DNA from: an uncultured Pseudomonadota bacterium
Lineage (GTDB): Bacteria; Pseudomonadota; Gammaproteobacteria; Burkholderiales; CAIKXV01
Reading direction: 5' to 3'
Length of the DNA: 44,337 bases
NCBI GenBank assembly: GCA_903831455.1
Contig: CAIKXV010000080.1
Coordinates: forward strand, 1 to 44,337
Shown: piece by piece, positions 7,724 through 14,393 of the stretch
Position numbering within the stretch: the stretch's first letter is position 1
Layout of the letters: each line of letters opens with the position of its first letter
The notes under the pieces: generated by a model
Told to the model about the DNA's origin: nothing
The model's database searches: none
What the model saw: the letters and a program-made list of their open reading frames with translations, nothing else
Made by a program: the position numbers and the translations under genes

Positions 7724-8611
7724 TCAACGCACCGCGATCCGGCGCGCCTGCCAGCGCAGTTCGCGTCCCGCCTCGTCACGGACGATGCCGCCGATGGACG
7801 CGCCATCGACCTGCCCTTCGAATCGCCACAGGCGAACCGGGGGACCGGCCGGCCGCTCGGGGAGGCTCGCGACGAACCCGATCCGGTCCCCGCGCAGGCG
7901 ACCGTCCCGCGCCTCGAAGACCCGGCCCTCGGCGTGGATCTCGGCATCGAGCATCTGGTTCTGCTGGGAGACCTGCAGTTGCAGCCCCCCCGGGATCGAT
8001 CCGCCCGCGACACTCATCTGCCAGCGACCGTGGACCTGCGCCGGCACGAGGTAGAGGAACACCGTGCTCTCGCCGCCCCGGCCGTCGTTCTTGTCGGGGG
8101 CGAAGAACGTGACCTGCTCGTCGGCCTGCCAGCCGTCGAACGGGAAGTCGTGGCTGACGATGCGACTGCCGACCCGCATCTGGCCGAGCAGGCGCGGCCG
8201 CAGCGCCTGCACGATCGGGGGCAGCAGGTAGAGGGTGACCACCGTCGCCTTGCTCACGTCGGTGACGAACACGTCCTGCCGGGCGAAGCTCACGCGCTGG
8301 GCGACGCCGGCCGCGCGGGCGTTCGCCTGCGAGAGTTCGACCAGGCGCGCGTCGAGGTCGACTCCGTGCGCGGTCGCGCCGAAACGGCTCGCCGCCACGA
8401 TGGGGATGCGGCCATCGCCCGACCCGAGGTCGATGACGTGGTCCCCGGGCCCGGTGCGGGCCAGCTCGAGCATGCGCACCACCGCCACCTGCGGCGAGGT
8501 GACGAACGGCGAGAACGGCTTGTCGTCGCCGAGCACGGCCCTGGCCGTCCCGAACGCGGGCACGGCCGCACCGAGGAGCAGCAGGCGACGACGACGGGCG
8601 CCAGGGGACAT
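7724..8611 (-). CDS. MT-7: Tat-type exported SAM-methyltransferase-like protein
   Basis: A 295-residue paralogue with four consecutive arginines (6-9) before a leucine-rich core and cleavage near TARA. Motif I is DLGSGDGRIP (61-70), strand 2 ends HGVDLD, and the post-strand-4 segment is VVTLYLLPPIVQALRPR. It shares VTFFAPDK with MT-6. The C-terminal half is more diverged than in MT-2 to MT-6: it keeps LRGDRIGF and FEGQVDGASIGGIV but ends RWQARRIAVR with no FRPTG tail. ATG at 8611 follows GGGAGGCGACG, a good ribosome binding site, 11 bases after the MT-8 stop. No cysteine. A short hairpin (7685-7698) lies just after its stop codon. Confidence 0.9.
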   Translation of the reverse strand: MSPGARRRRLLLLGAAVPAFGTARAVLGDDKPFSPFVTSPQVAVVRMLELARTGPGDHVIDLGSGDGRIPIVAASRFGATAHGVDLDARLVELSQANARAAGVAQRVSFARQDVFVTDVSKATVVTLYLLPPIVQALRPRLLGQMRVGSRIVSHDFPFDGWQADEQVTFFAPDKNDGRGGESTVFLYLVPAQVHGRWQMSVAGGSIPGGLQLQVSQQNQMLDAEIHAEGRVFEARDGRLRGDRIGFVASLPERPAGPPVRLWRFEGQVDGASIGGIVRDEAGRELRWQARRIAVR

Positions 8612-8622
8612 CGTCGCCTCCC

Positions 8623-9582
8623 TCACAGGCTGGCCTGGGGGTCGATGGTGGCCGCGCGACCGCCGGTGCGCACCGCCTTCCATGGCGCGACACGTTCGGT
8701 CCGGTCGTGGATGCGCACGCTGCCCTCGAGCGTGTCGCCGCGCAGCCGGCCGGTGTACTCGTGGCGGATCCTGCGCCCTGCGCCGGCGTCGACCTGCATC
8801 GACACGCGGATCTCCTCGCCTCGCACGGTGGCGAGCGTCACCTCCGGTGCCCGGCCACCTGCCGGCGCGAGCTGGATGTCGAGGACCTGCAGGGACTGGC
8901 GGATGGACGCCTCGGTGGAGCGCCCGTCGGGCAGGGCCCACTGCCAGCGTCCCGACACGTTCGCCGGCACGATCCAGAGGTAGACGTAACTGACCCCGGG
9001 CGTTCCGACCTGCTTCTCGGGCACCTGCAGGGTGACCGACTCCTCGGGCTGCCAGTTCGCCATGTTGTAGTCGTGGGAGACCACCCGCGAACCCGGCCGC
9101 AGTTCGGCCAGCAGCTTTGGCCGCAGCTTGAGGTTGAGCTCGGGCAGCAGGTAGAGCGTCACGACGCTCGCGGGGCTGAGGTCGGCTTCGAACAGGTTGC
9201 CGTGCACGAACCGGACCCGGTCCGCCACGCCTTCGCGGCGGGCATTGGCCACCGCCGTCCTGAGCAGTTCCTCGTCGAGGTCCAGGCCCACGCCGCCGCG
9301 GGCGCCGAACTTCGCGACCGCGGTGATCAGCTGGCGTCCGTCACCCGATCCGAGGTCCATCACGAAATCGGAAGGTCCGACCCTGGCCATCGAAAGCATC
9401 CGGTTGACCACGACCTGCGGAGTGGGCACGTAGACCACGTCGCCCGCGCCGAACTGCGCCAGGGCGCCCGCCGGCAGCAGCGCCCCGGCGAGCGCCGTGC
9501 CCAGCATCGTCCGTCGTCGCTCGAACAGGCTGTAGCCTTCGGCCAGCCTGCCGAGGGTTCGCGCTCCCGATTCAGGCTTCAT
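8623..9582 (-). CDS. MT-8: Tat-type exported SAM-methyltransferase-like protein
   Basis: A 319-residue paralogue. The arginine run at 22-24 (FERRRTMLGTALAG) leads into the hydrophobic core, with cleavage near GALA. YVPTP (51-55) is followed by motif I DLGSGDGRQL (76-85) and GLDLD. VVTLYLLPELNLKLRPK and VSHDYNMANWQPE follow. VPEKQVGTPG-SYVYLW matches MT-1 closely even though six genes lie between them. The C-terminal region keeps VRGEEIRVSMQVD and YTGRLRGDTLEGSVRI but ends without FRPTG. ATG at 9582 follows GGGGGATGAGCGG. No cysteine. It lies 147 bases downstream of MT-9, the largest gap in the array. Substrate unknown. Confidence 0.9.
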   Translation of the reverse strand: MKPESGARTLGRLAEGYSLFERRRTMLGTALAGALLPAGALAQFGAGDVVYVPTPQVVVNRMLSMARVGPSDFVMDLGSGDGRQLITAVAKFGARGGVGLDLDEELLRTAVANARREGVADRVRFVHGNLFEADLSPASVVTLYLLPELNLKLRPKLLAELRPGSRVVSHDYNMANWQPEESVTLQVPEKQVGTPGVSYVYLWIVPANVSGRWQWALPDGRSTEASIRQSLQVLDIQLAPAGGRAPEVTLATVRGEEIRVSMQVDAGAGRRIRHEYTGRLRGDTLEGSVRIHDRTERVAPWKAVRTGGRAATIDPQASL

Positions 9583-9729
9583 CCGCTCATCCCCCCGTGG
9601 ACTCCCGACCGCGGCGTGCGGCCGCACCGACCCGTCGCGACATCCTCGCGCGTCTGCGTACCCCTGGCGACACCACGAGGAGGCGACCCGACCGCCTGCG
9701 CCGACCGGACCGCGCGACCGTGCGGACGA

Positions 9730-10653
9730 TCACGCAAGGCGCTGCGCCTCGAACCGCCCCGCCGCCGCCGACAGGGCCGACTCGATCCGGCCTTCGATGC
9801 GGTCGCCCTCGACCCGGCCCGAGAGTATCGCCCGCCCCCGACGCCCGGCCGACTCGACGGGCACCGAGAAACGCACCTCGACACCCCTGACCGTGCCTCC
9901 GTCGAACTCGCCCGCTACGCCTCGCACCGGGCGTACCTGGCCGGACAGCCACTGGAAGGACTGCCGCAGGTCGAGTTCGGCCCGATCGAGCCCGCTGCCC
10001 GCGGGCGCCGACAGTCGCCAGCGCCCGCCCGCCCTCGCGGGCACGACCCACAGCAGCACCGTCGCGCTGGGCACGCCGTTGATCGCCTTCTTCTCCGGCA
10101 CGTCGAAACTGAACTGCGTGTCCGGCCGCCATTCGCGGAACATGTAGTCGTGCGACACGATGCGCGCACCCGGCCGCAGCATCGACAGCAGGCGGGGCTG
10201 GAGCCTCGCCATCATCTCCGGCAGCAGGTAGAGCGTCAGGACCGTGGCCTCGGACACGTCCGTGGCAAAGATGTCGCGTACCTCGAAGCGCGCGAGGTGG
10301 CCGACCTTCTCGCGCGCGGCACCGGCGGTGGCGAGGTGCACGAGCTCGGGGTCGATGTCGATGCCCAGCCCGCGGGCGCCGTGGCGCTTCGCCGCTTCGA
10401 TCACCAGCCGTCCATCCCCGCAGCCCAGGTCCATCACGACGTCGCGGGCTTCGATGTTCGCCATGCGCAGCATGTGGTCGACCACCGGCCACGGCGTGGG
10501 CACGTACGGTCCGCCCGTGCGCTCGAGGGGCGCGCTGCCGGGCTGCGCGATCGCCACGCCGCGGGACGCCCCCACCGCGCACAGCGCCGCCGCGGACCCA
10601 AGCCAGCGTCGGCGGGAGCGTACGGCGATACGCGGCAGCGATGCCCGGTTCAC
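9730..10653 (-). CDS. MT-9: Tat-type exported SAM-methyltransferase-like protein
   Basis: A 307-residue paralogue. GTG at 10653 is chosen because AAGGGG lies 8 bases upstream and the start falls 4 bases after the MT-10 stop. The signal has SRRRWLGS (arginines 14-16), the closest in the array to the Tat consensus. YVPTP (50-54) precedes motif I, here DLGCGDGR (75-82), whose cysteine is the only one in the mature protein. Strand 2 ends GIDID; VLTLYLLPEMMARLQPR follows. FDVPEKK recalls MT-1 and MT-8. The C-terminal half is shorter and arginine-rich, with ILSGRVEGDRIEGRI and no FRPTG tail. Catalysis is plausible from the motifs; substrate unknown. Confidence 0.88.
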   Translation of the reverse strand: MNRASLPRIAVRSRRRWLGSAAALCAVGASRGVAIAQPGSAPLERTGGPYVPTPWPVVDHMLRMANIEARDVVMDLGCGDGRLVIEAAKRHGARGLGIDIDPELVHLATAGAAREKVGHLARFEVRDIFATDVSEATVLTLYLLPEMMARLQPRLLSMLRPGARIVSHDYMFREWRPDTQFSFDVPEKKAINGVPSATVLLWVVPARAGGRWRLSAPAGSGLDRAELDLRQSFQWLSGQVRPVRGVAGEFDGGTVRGVEVRFSVPVESAGRRGRAILSGRVEGDRIEGRIESALSAAAGRFEAQRLA

Positions 10654-10657
10654 GCGC

Positions 10658-11662
10658 TCACCCCTTCGGCGGAAAGGTCCACGCATCGGCCGGCCCGGGC
10701 AGCGCCGCGGCCACGCGGGTGATGCGGAAGGGCGCCTCGGTGGGCCGCCCCGGGATCTCGTGCCGCAGCCACCCCTCGATCGCCGCGCCCGAATCGACGA
10801 CGCGACCGAAGAATCGCCGGAACGTGAACACCCCGGCCACCTCCTCCATCATGATGAAGGTCAGCCGCTCGCCCGCCAGGCGGAGGTCGCGCAGGCCCAC
10901 GCGCGCGCCGACGGTGCGCACCTGTGCGTCGACCTCCTGGAACTGCTGGGTGAACTCGATGTCGTGCGCGCGGCGGCCCCCGCCGGGCAGGTCGAGGTCG
11001 AGCGACCAGCGGCCTGCGATGCGCGCGGGAATCCACCAGAAGAACACCTGGCTTCCGTAGTCGCGCAGCCGGATGTGCAGGTCGGGCTTCCACTCGCCGA
11101 GGTCGAAGTCGTGCGACACCACGCGCGTACCCGGCCGCAACTCGGCGAGCAGTTTCGGGCGCACCCGCAGGTTGACGCGCTTGCCCAGGTACAGGGTGAC
11201 CACCGTCGCCGCGGAGAGATCCGCCTCGAACAGGTCGCGTTCGCTGAAGCGTACCCGGTCGGCCACGCCCGCGACCTTCGCCAGCTCGCGGCTCTCGCGC
11301 ACCAGCGCCGGGTCGAGTTCGTAGCCGATGCCCGAGGCACCCCAGTCGCGCGCGGCCGCGATGTTGATGCGCCCGTCGCCCGAGCCCAGGTCGATCACGT
11401 GGTCGCGCGGCGTCACGTTCGCGATGCGAAGCATCGTGTCGATCAGCGTGAAGTTGGTCGGCGCGAAGGGCACCTCGAGCTTGAGCGGCCCGAAGCTCAG
11501 CGGCGGCTCGGCGGCCCGCGCCGCGCCCTGGACCGCGAGCGCACCCGCGAGCGCAGCGAGCAGGTGCCGTCGCCCCGCCTGCACCGGCGCCGGTCGACCG
11601 GCATCGTGGGCCATGGCGGAGGGTCGGGACACTTCGCGAGCGGGTCGTCGAGGCAGGTTCAT
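10658..11662 (-). CDS. MT-10: diverged Tat-type exported methyltransferase-like protein
   Basis: A 334-residue paralogue, the most diverged in the array. The start is uncertain: ATG at 11662 or ATG at 11614, neither with a convincing Shine-Dalgarno; both keep the signal GRRHLLAALAGALAVQGAARA (arginines 31-32 from the longer start). Motif I is intact (DLGSGDGR, 91-98), but strand 2 ends GYELD instead of G-DID, and the post-strand-4 motif is LYLGKRVNLRVRPK where others have LLPE. YVPTP is replaced by PFAPTN. The C-terminal half keeps the VSHDFDLGEWKPD link but otherwise matches the other members weakly, with ITFIMMEE-like and FFGRVVDSGAAIEGWL segments. No cysteine after the start. It may use a different substrate. 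Confidence 0.87.
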   Translation of the reverse strand: MNLPRRPAREVSRPSAMAHDAGRPAPVQAGRRHLLAALAGALAVQGAARAAEPPLSFGPLKLEVPFAPTNFTLIDTMLRIANVTPRDHVIDLGSGDGRINIAAARDWGASGIGYELDPALVRESRELAKVAGVADRVRFSERDLFEADLSAATVVTLYLGKRVNLRVRPKLLAELRPGTRVVSHDFDLGEWKPDLHIRLRDYGSQVFFWWIPARIAGRWSLDLDLPGGGRRAHDIEFTQQFQEVDAQVRTVGARVGLRDLRLAGERLTFIMMEEVAGVFTFRRFFGRVVDSGAAIEGWLRHEIPGRPTEAPFRITRVAAALPGPADAWTFPPKG

Positions 11663-11710
11663 CGGCGCGGCAGGATAGCACGCGGACAAGGGCGCCCCCG
11701 GGCGAGCCGC

Positions 11711-12655
11711 TCAGCCCCGACTCGCCTGCCAGGGGCGCGCGGCCGCCTGGGGCTCGCCGTCGAGGACCACGTTGCCGCTGGCGCGATCGCCGCGAACACG
11801 GCCGTCGAAGGCGTGGTGCAGGCGCACGCCGCCACCCACCGGCTCGAGCGCGAAGCGCAACCGGTCGCCGTCGACGCGCAGCCCGAGCACGTCGACCGGC
11901 TGCCCATCGAGCGTGGCCGTCCCCTTGAGGACCTGGTGGTTCTGCTCGATGCGCAGTTCGACCCGACCGGCCGATGCGGCCTGCCCCGGCAGGTCGAATC
12001 GCCACGCGCCGGCGACTCGCGCCGGCACCGTCCACAGCATCAGGGTGCTGTGCTTGTCGCGCCCCACCGGCTTGTCGGGCACGAACATGCGGATCGAGAA
12101 ATCGGGCCGCCACTCGGCGGCCAGGGGGTAGTCGTGGGAGACGATGCGGGTGCCGGGCGCGAGATTCGCCAGCTTCGGGGTGAGCAGTTGCATCACCTTC
12201 GGCAGCAGGTAGGCGCTGATGACCGTCGCGCGGGAGAAGTCCGCCTCGAAGATGTCCTCGACCCGGAACTGCGCGCGATCGGCGACGCCGAGCTTGCGCG
12301 CCGCCTCCTGGCTGCGGCGCACCAGCCGCGGGTCGATGTCGATGCCGTGACCGCGCGCGCCGAACTTCGTGGCCGCGGTGAGCACGATGCGCCCGTCGCC
12401 CGACCCCAGGTCGATCAGGTAGTCGGACGGACCGACGCCGGCGATCTCGAGCATGCGCTCGACGACCGAGCGCGGCGTGGGCACGTACGGCGTATCGGTC
12501 TCCTCGTCGACCACGTCGACCGGCGCGGGGGTCTGCGCCCGGACCGCGCCGCCCAGGAGCCCGAGGGTCGCGAGCAGCACGCCGCGGCGGGTCGGCGACA
12601 CCCGGCGGCGGCAGGCCGGGGACTTCGGGGGGGGCGTGGTCGGCACGGCATGCAC
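11711..12655 (-). CDS. MT-11: Tat-type exported SAM-methyltransferase-like protein, first gene of the array
   Basis: A 314-residue paralogue and the promoter-proximal gene. GTG at 12655 is the longest reasonable start (a second GTG at 12646 is possible; neither has a clear Shine-Dalgarno). The signal includes SPTRRGVLLATLGLLGGAVRA (arginines 23-24), with one cysteine upstream of it and none in the mature part. YVPTP (57-61) precedes motif I DLGSGDGRIV (82-91) and GIDID. VISAYLLPKVMQLLTPK and VSHDYPLAAEWRPD follow. The C-terminal region has LRVDGDRLRFALEPV and FDGRVRGDRASGNVV and ends PWQASRG. An extended -10 element lies about 22 bases upstream. It is divergently oriented to the membrane spermidine-synthase-like gene at 12759. 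Confidence 0.88.
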   Translation of the reverse strand: MHAVPTTPPPKSPACRRRVSPTRRGVLLATLGLLGGAVRAQTPAPVDVVDEETDTPYVPTPRSVVERMLEIAGVGPSDYLIDLGSGDGRIVLTAATKFGARGHGIDIDPRLVRRSQEAARKLGVADRAQFRVEDIFEADFSRATVISAYLLPKVMQLLTPKLANLAPGTRIVSHDYPLAAEWRPDFSIRMFVPDKPVGRDKHSTLMLWTVPARVAGAWRFDLPGQAASAGRVELRIEQNHQVLKGTATLDGQPVDVLGLRVDGDRLRFALEPVGGGVRLHHAFDGRVRGDRASGNVVLDGEPQAAARPWQASRG

Positions 12656-12676
12656 TCGATCAGGGAACAGGCGCGG

Positions 12677-12685
12677 AGTCTAGCA
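12677..12685 (-). promoter_or_regulatory. Candidate extended -10 promoter for the MT array
   Basis: On the minus strand the bases read TGC-TAGACT, an extended -10 element, placed 22 bases before the MT-11 start. No good -35 is visible, as is allowed for extended -10 promoters. TAGACT is also the -10 hexamer of the Pho-box promoter at 38611. Confidence 0.35.
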
Positions 12686-12723
12686 AACGGCGGCACCCCC
12701 GCCCCGGCCTTTCAGGCGGCGCC

Positions 12724-12731
12724 TATACAAT
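12724..12731 (+). promoter_or_regulatory. Candidate -10 element for the membrane spermidine-synthase-like gene
   Basis: TATACAAT lies 28 bases before the ATG at 12759 in otherwise GC-rich DNA. It contains TATACA and TACAAT, both close to the sigma-70 -10 consensus. I see no convincing -35. Confidence 0.35.
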
Positions 12732-12758
12732 GCGTCGCCCTCCACGCGTGCCAGACCG

Positions 12759-14381
12759 ATGCCCCTGCTCTACGCGATCATCTTCATCACCGGCGCCGCC
12801 ATCCTGGCGCTGGAACTGCTCGCCTCGCGGATCCTGACTCCCTACTTCGGCGTCAGCATCTTCATCTGGACCGGAATCCTGTCGATCACGCTGGTCGCGC
12901 TGGCCGCCGGGTACTGGGCGGGAGGCCGGCTCACGCAGGCCCGTCGGCAGCCGTCGACCGCGAAACTCGCCGCCTGGTACCTCGCCCAGCCGGCGTGGGC
13001 GGCGCTGTCGATCGTGCTCGCCTGTCTCGTCTACCCGCATGCCTTCCACGCGCTGGCCGGCTTCGACCTGGTCGCCGGGGCGTTCATCGCCTGCACCATC
13101 CTGCTGTTCATGCCGCTGCTCACCACCTCGGCGATGAACCCGCTGCTGGTGGCCCTGATGACGCGCGCACGGGGCGCGGACAGCGGACCGCTCGCCGAAC
13201 TGGACGCCGGCTCCGGCCGGGTGTTCTTCGTGAGCACCGTGGGCTCGGTGGCTGGGGTGATCGTCACCGCCTTCGTGCTGATGCCCCACCTCTCCAACTA
13301 CGACGCGGTGCTGGTGGTGGCCCTGGTGCTGGCCCTGCTGTCGCTCGCCGGCGCGCTGCGCCCGCCGATGGCGCTGGCGCGCCGCGAGCGCCTGCTCGGG
13401 CTGTCGATCGTCGCGACCGTGGCCTCCGCCGGGCTGCTGGCCGGATCGGGCCTCTATCTCGACCGCCTGTGGCCTGCGCGCTACGGCGGAGCGCAATGGG
13501 AGAAGCGCGCGGAGTACGGCTCCCTGTTCGGACGGGTCAAGGTGCTCTCTGGGCCGACCGAGGCTCCCGAGGCCGATCGCGTGCTCATCTATTTCCAGGA
13601 CGGCCTGGTGCAGAACACGCTCGATGCGAGCGGCCGATCGCAGTCCTTCTTCACCTACGCACTCGAGGCGCTTGCCCGCGCCTATCGCCCCGACGCACGC
13701 GACGCGCTCGTGCTCGGCCTCGGTGCCGGCGTGGTACCGATGACCCTCGCCCGGCAGGGCGTGGAGGTCACCGCGGTGGAGATCGACCCGGTGTCCTTCC
13801 TCGTCGCGCAGCGCCATTTCGGCTTCGACCCCGCGCGCGTGCGGGCGGTACAGGCCGACGCACGCACCTGGCTGCGCGACTGCCGGGGCGCGAAGGACGT
13901 GGTGGTGGTCGACCTGTTCCATGGCGATGGCGTGCCCGAATACCTCGTCACCCGCGACTTCTTCCGGGACGTGGCGCGCTGCCTGCGGGAGGGTGGCGTC
14001 GCGGTGTTCAACACGTTCGCCGACCTGGACCGGCCCGGCGTTTACGGTGATTTCCTCGCCACGCTCGGGATGGAGTTCCCCCACGCGACCGTCTACCGCC
14101 CCGACCCGTCGGGCTCGCGCCACGTGAACAGCTTCGTGGTCGCCTCGGCCACCCCGCTCGCCTCGCCCGCGTTCACCAGCACGCTCGAGGTACCCGGTCG
14201 CCACGCCGGCGCGCTGCGCGAGATGCTCGGGCGGCCGATGGGCCCCGAGGCGCTTCGGGCCGGTCGCGGCCAGGTGGTGACCGATGCCCGCAATTCGGGC
14301 ACCCTCGACATCGCGGCGGCGCAGCTCGCCTATCGTCGCCTCGTGATCGAGACGGTTCCGCCGGCCTTCCTCGTCAACTGA
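12759..14381 (+). CDS. Membrane protein with C-terminal spermidine-synthase-like domain
   Basis: A 540-residue fusion. The N-terminal half has about seven membrane helices (roughly residues 4-24, 34-55, 77-95, 101-122, 155-177, 182-200 and 210-230). The C-terminal half (about 245-480) is a Rossmann-like spermidine-synthase/methyltransferase domain: LGLGAGVVP (319-327), VEIDP (340-344), ADARTW (366-371) and [13 protein letters not shown] (381-393). The true aminopropyltransferase loop GGGDG is replaced by GLGAG and the usual DSTDP by DLFHGDG, so polyamine synthesis is doubtful. Such membrane-fused proteins are common and mostly uncharacterised. The gene is divergent from the MT array and is followed after 12 bases by dsbD, probably in one operon. 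ATG at 12759 has no obvious Shine-Dalgarno. Confidence 0.88.
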   Translation: MPLLYAIIFITGAAILALELLASRILTPYFGVSIFIWTGILSITLVALAAGYWAGGRLTQARRQPSTAKLAAWYLAQPAWAALSIVLACLVYPHAFHALAGFDLVAGAFIACTILLFMPLLTTSAMNPLLVALMTRARGADSGPLAELDAGSGRVFFVSTVGSVAGVIVTAFVLMPHLSNYDAVLVVALVLALLSLAGALRPPMALARRERLLGLSIVATVASAGLLAGSGLYLDRLWPARYGGAQWEKRAEYGSLFGRVKVLSGPTEAPEADRVLIYFQDGLVQNTLDASGRSQSFFTYALEALARAYRPDARDALVLGLGAGVVPMTLARQGVEVTAVEIDPVSFLVAQRHFGFDPARVRAVQADARTWLRDCRGAKDVVVVDLFHGDGVPEYLVTRDFFRDVARCLREGGVAVFNTFADLDRPGVYGDFLATLGMEFPHATVYRPDPSGSRHVNSFVVASATPLASPAFTSTLEVPGRHAGALREMLGRPMGPEALRAGRGQVVTDARNSGTLDIAAAQLAYRRLVIETVPPAFLVN

Positions 14382-14393
14382 CCGCTGGCGGGC

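Noticed and set aside
5330-8983. A very long plus-strand open frame opposite MT-4 to MT-8, and similar ones opposite 10244-14050 and 19804-23061
   Set aside because: They are mirror frames of real minus-strand genes in GC-rich DNA. Their translations are rich in R, H, E, Q, A and P with no recognisable domains, while the opposite strand has clear families and ribosome sites.
1921-12655. The array as an assembly artefact or repeated copies of one gene
   Set aside because: The paralogues differ strongly in sequence, length and tails, and intergenic regions are all different, so they are true diverged genes.
12759-14381. Classical spermidine synthase SpeE
   Set aside because: It has seven membrane helices and lacks the GGGDG loop and the DSTDP-type catalytic segment of aminopropyltransferases.
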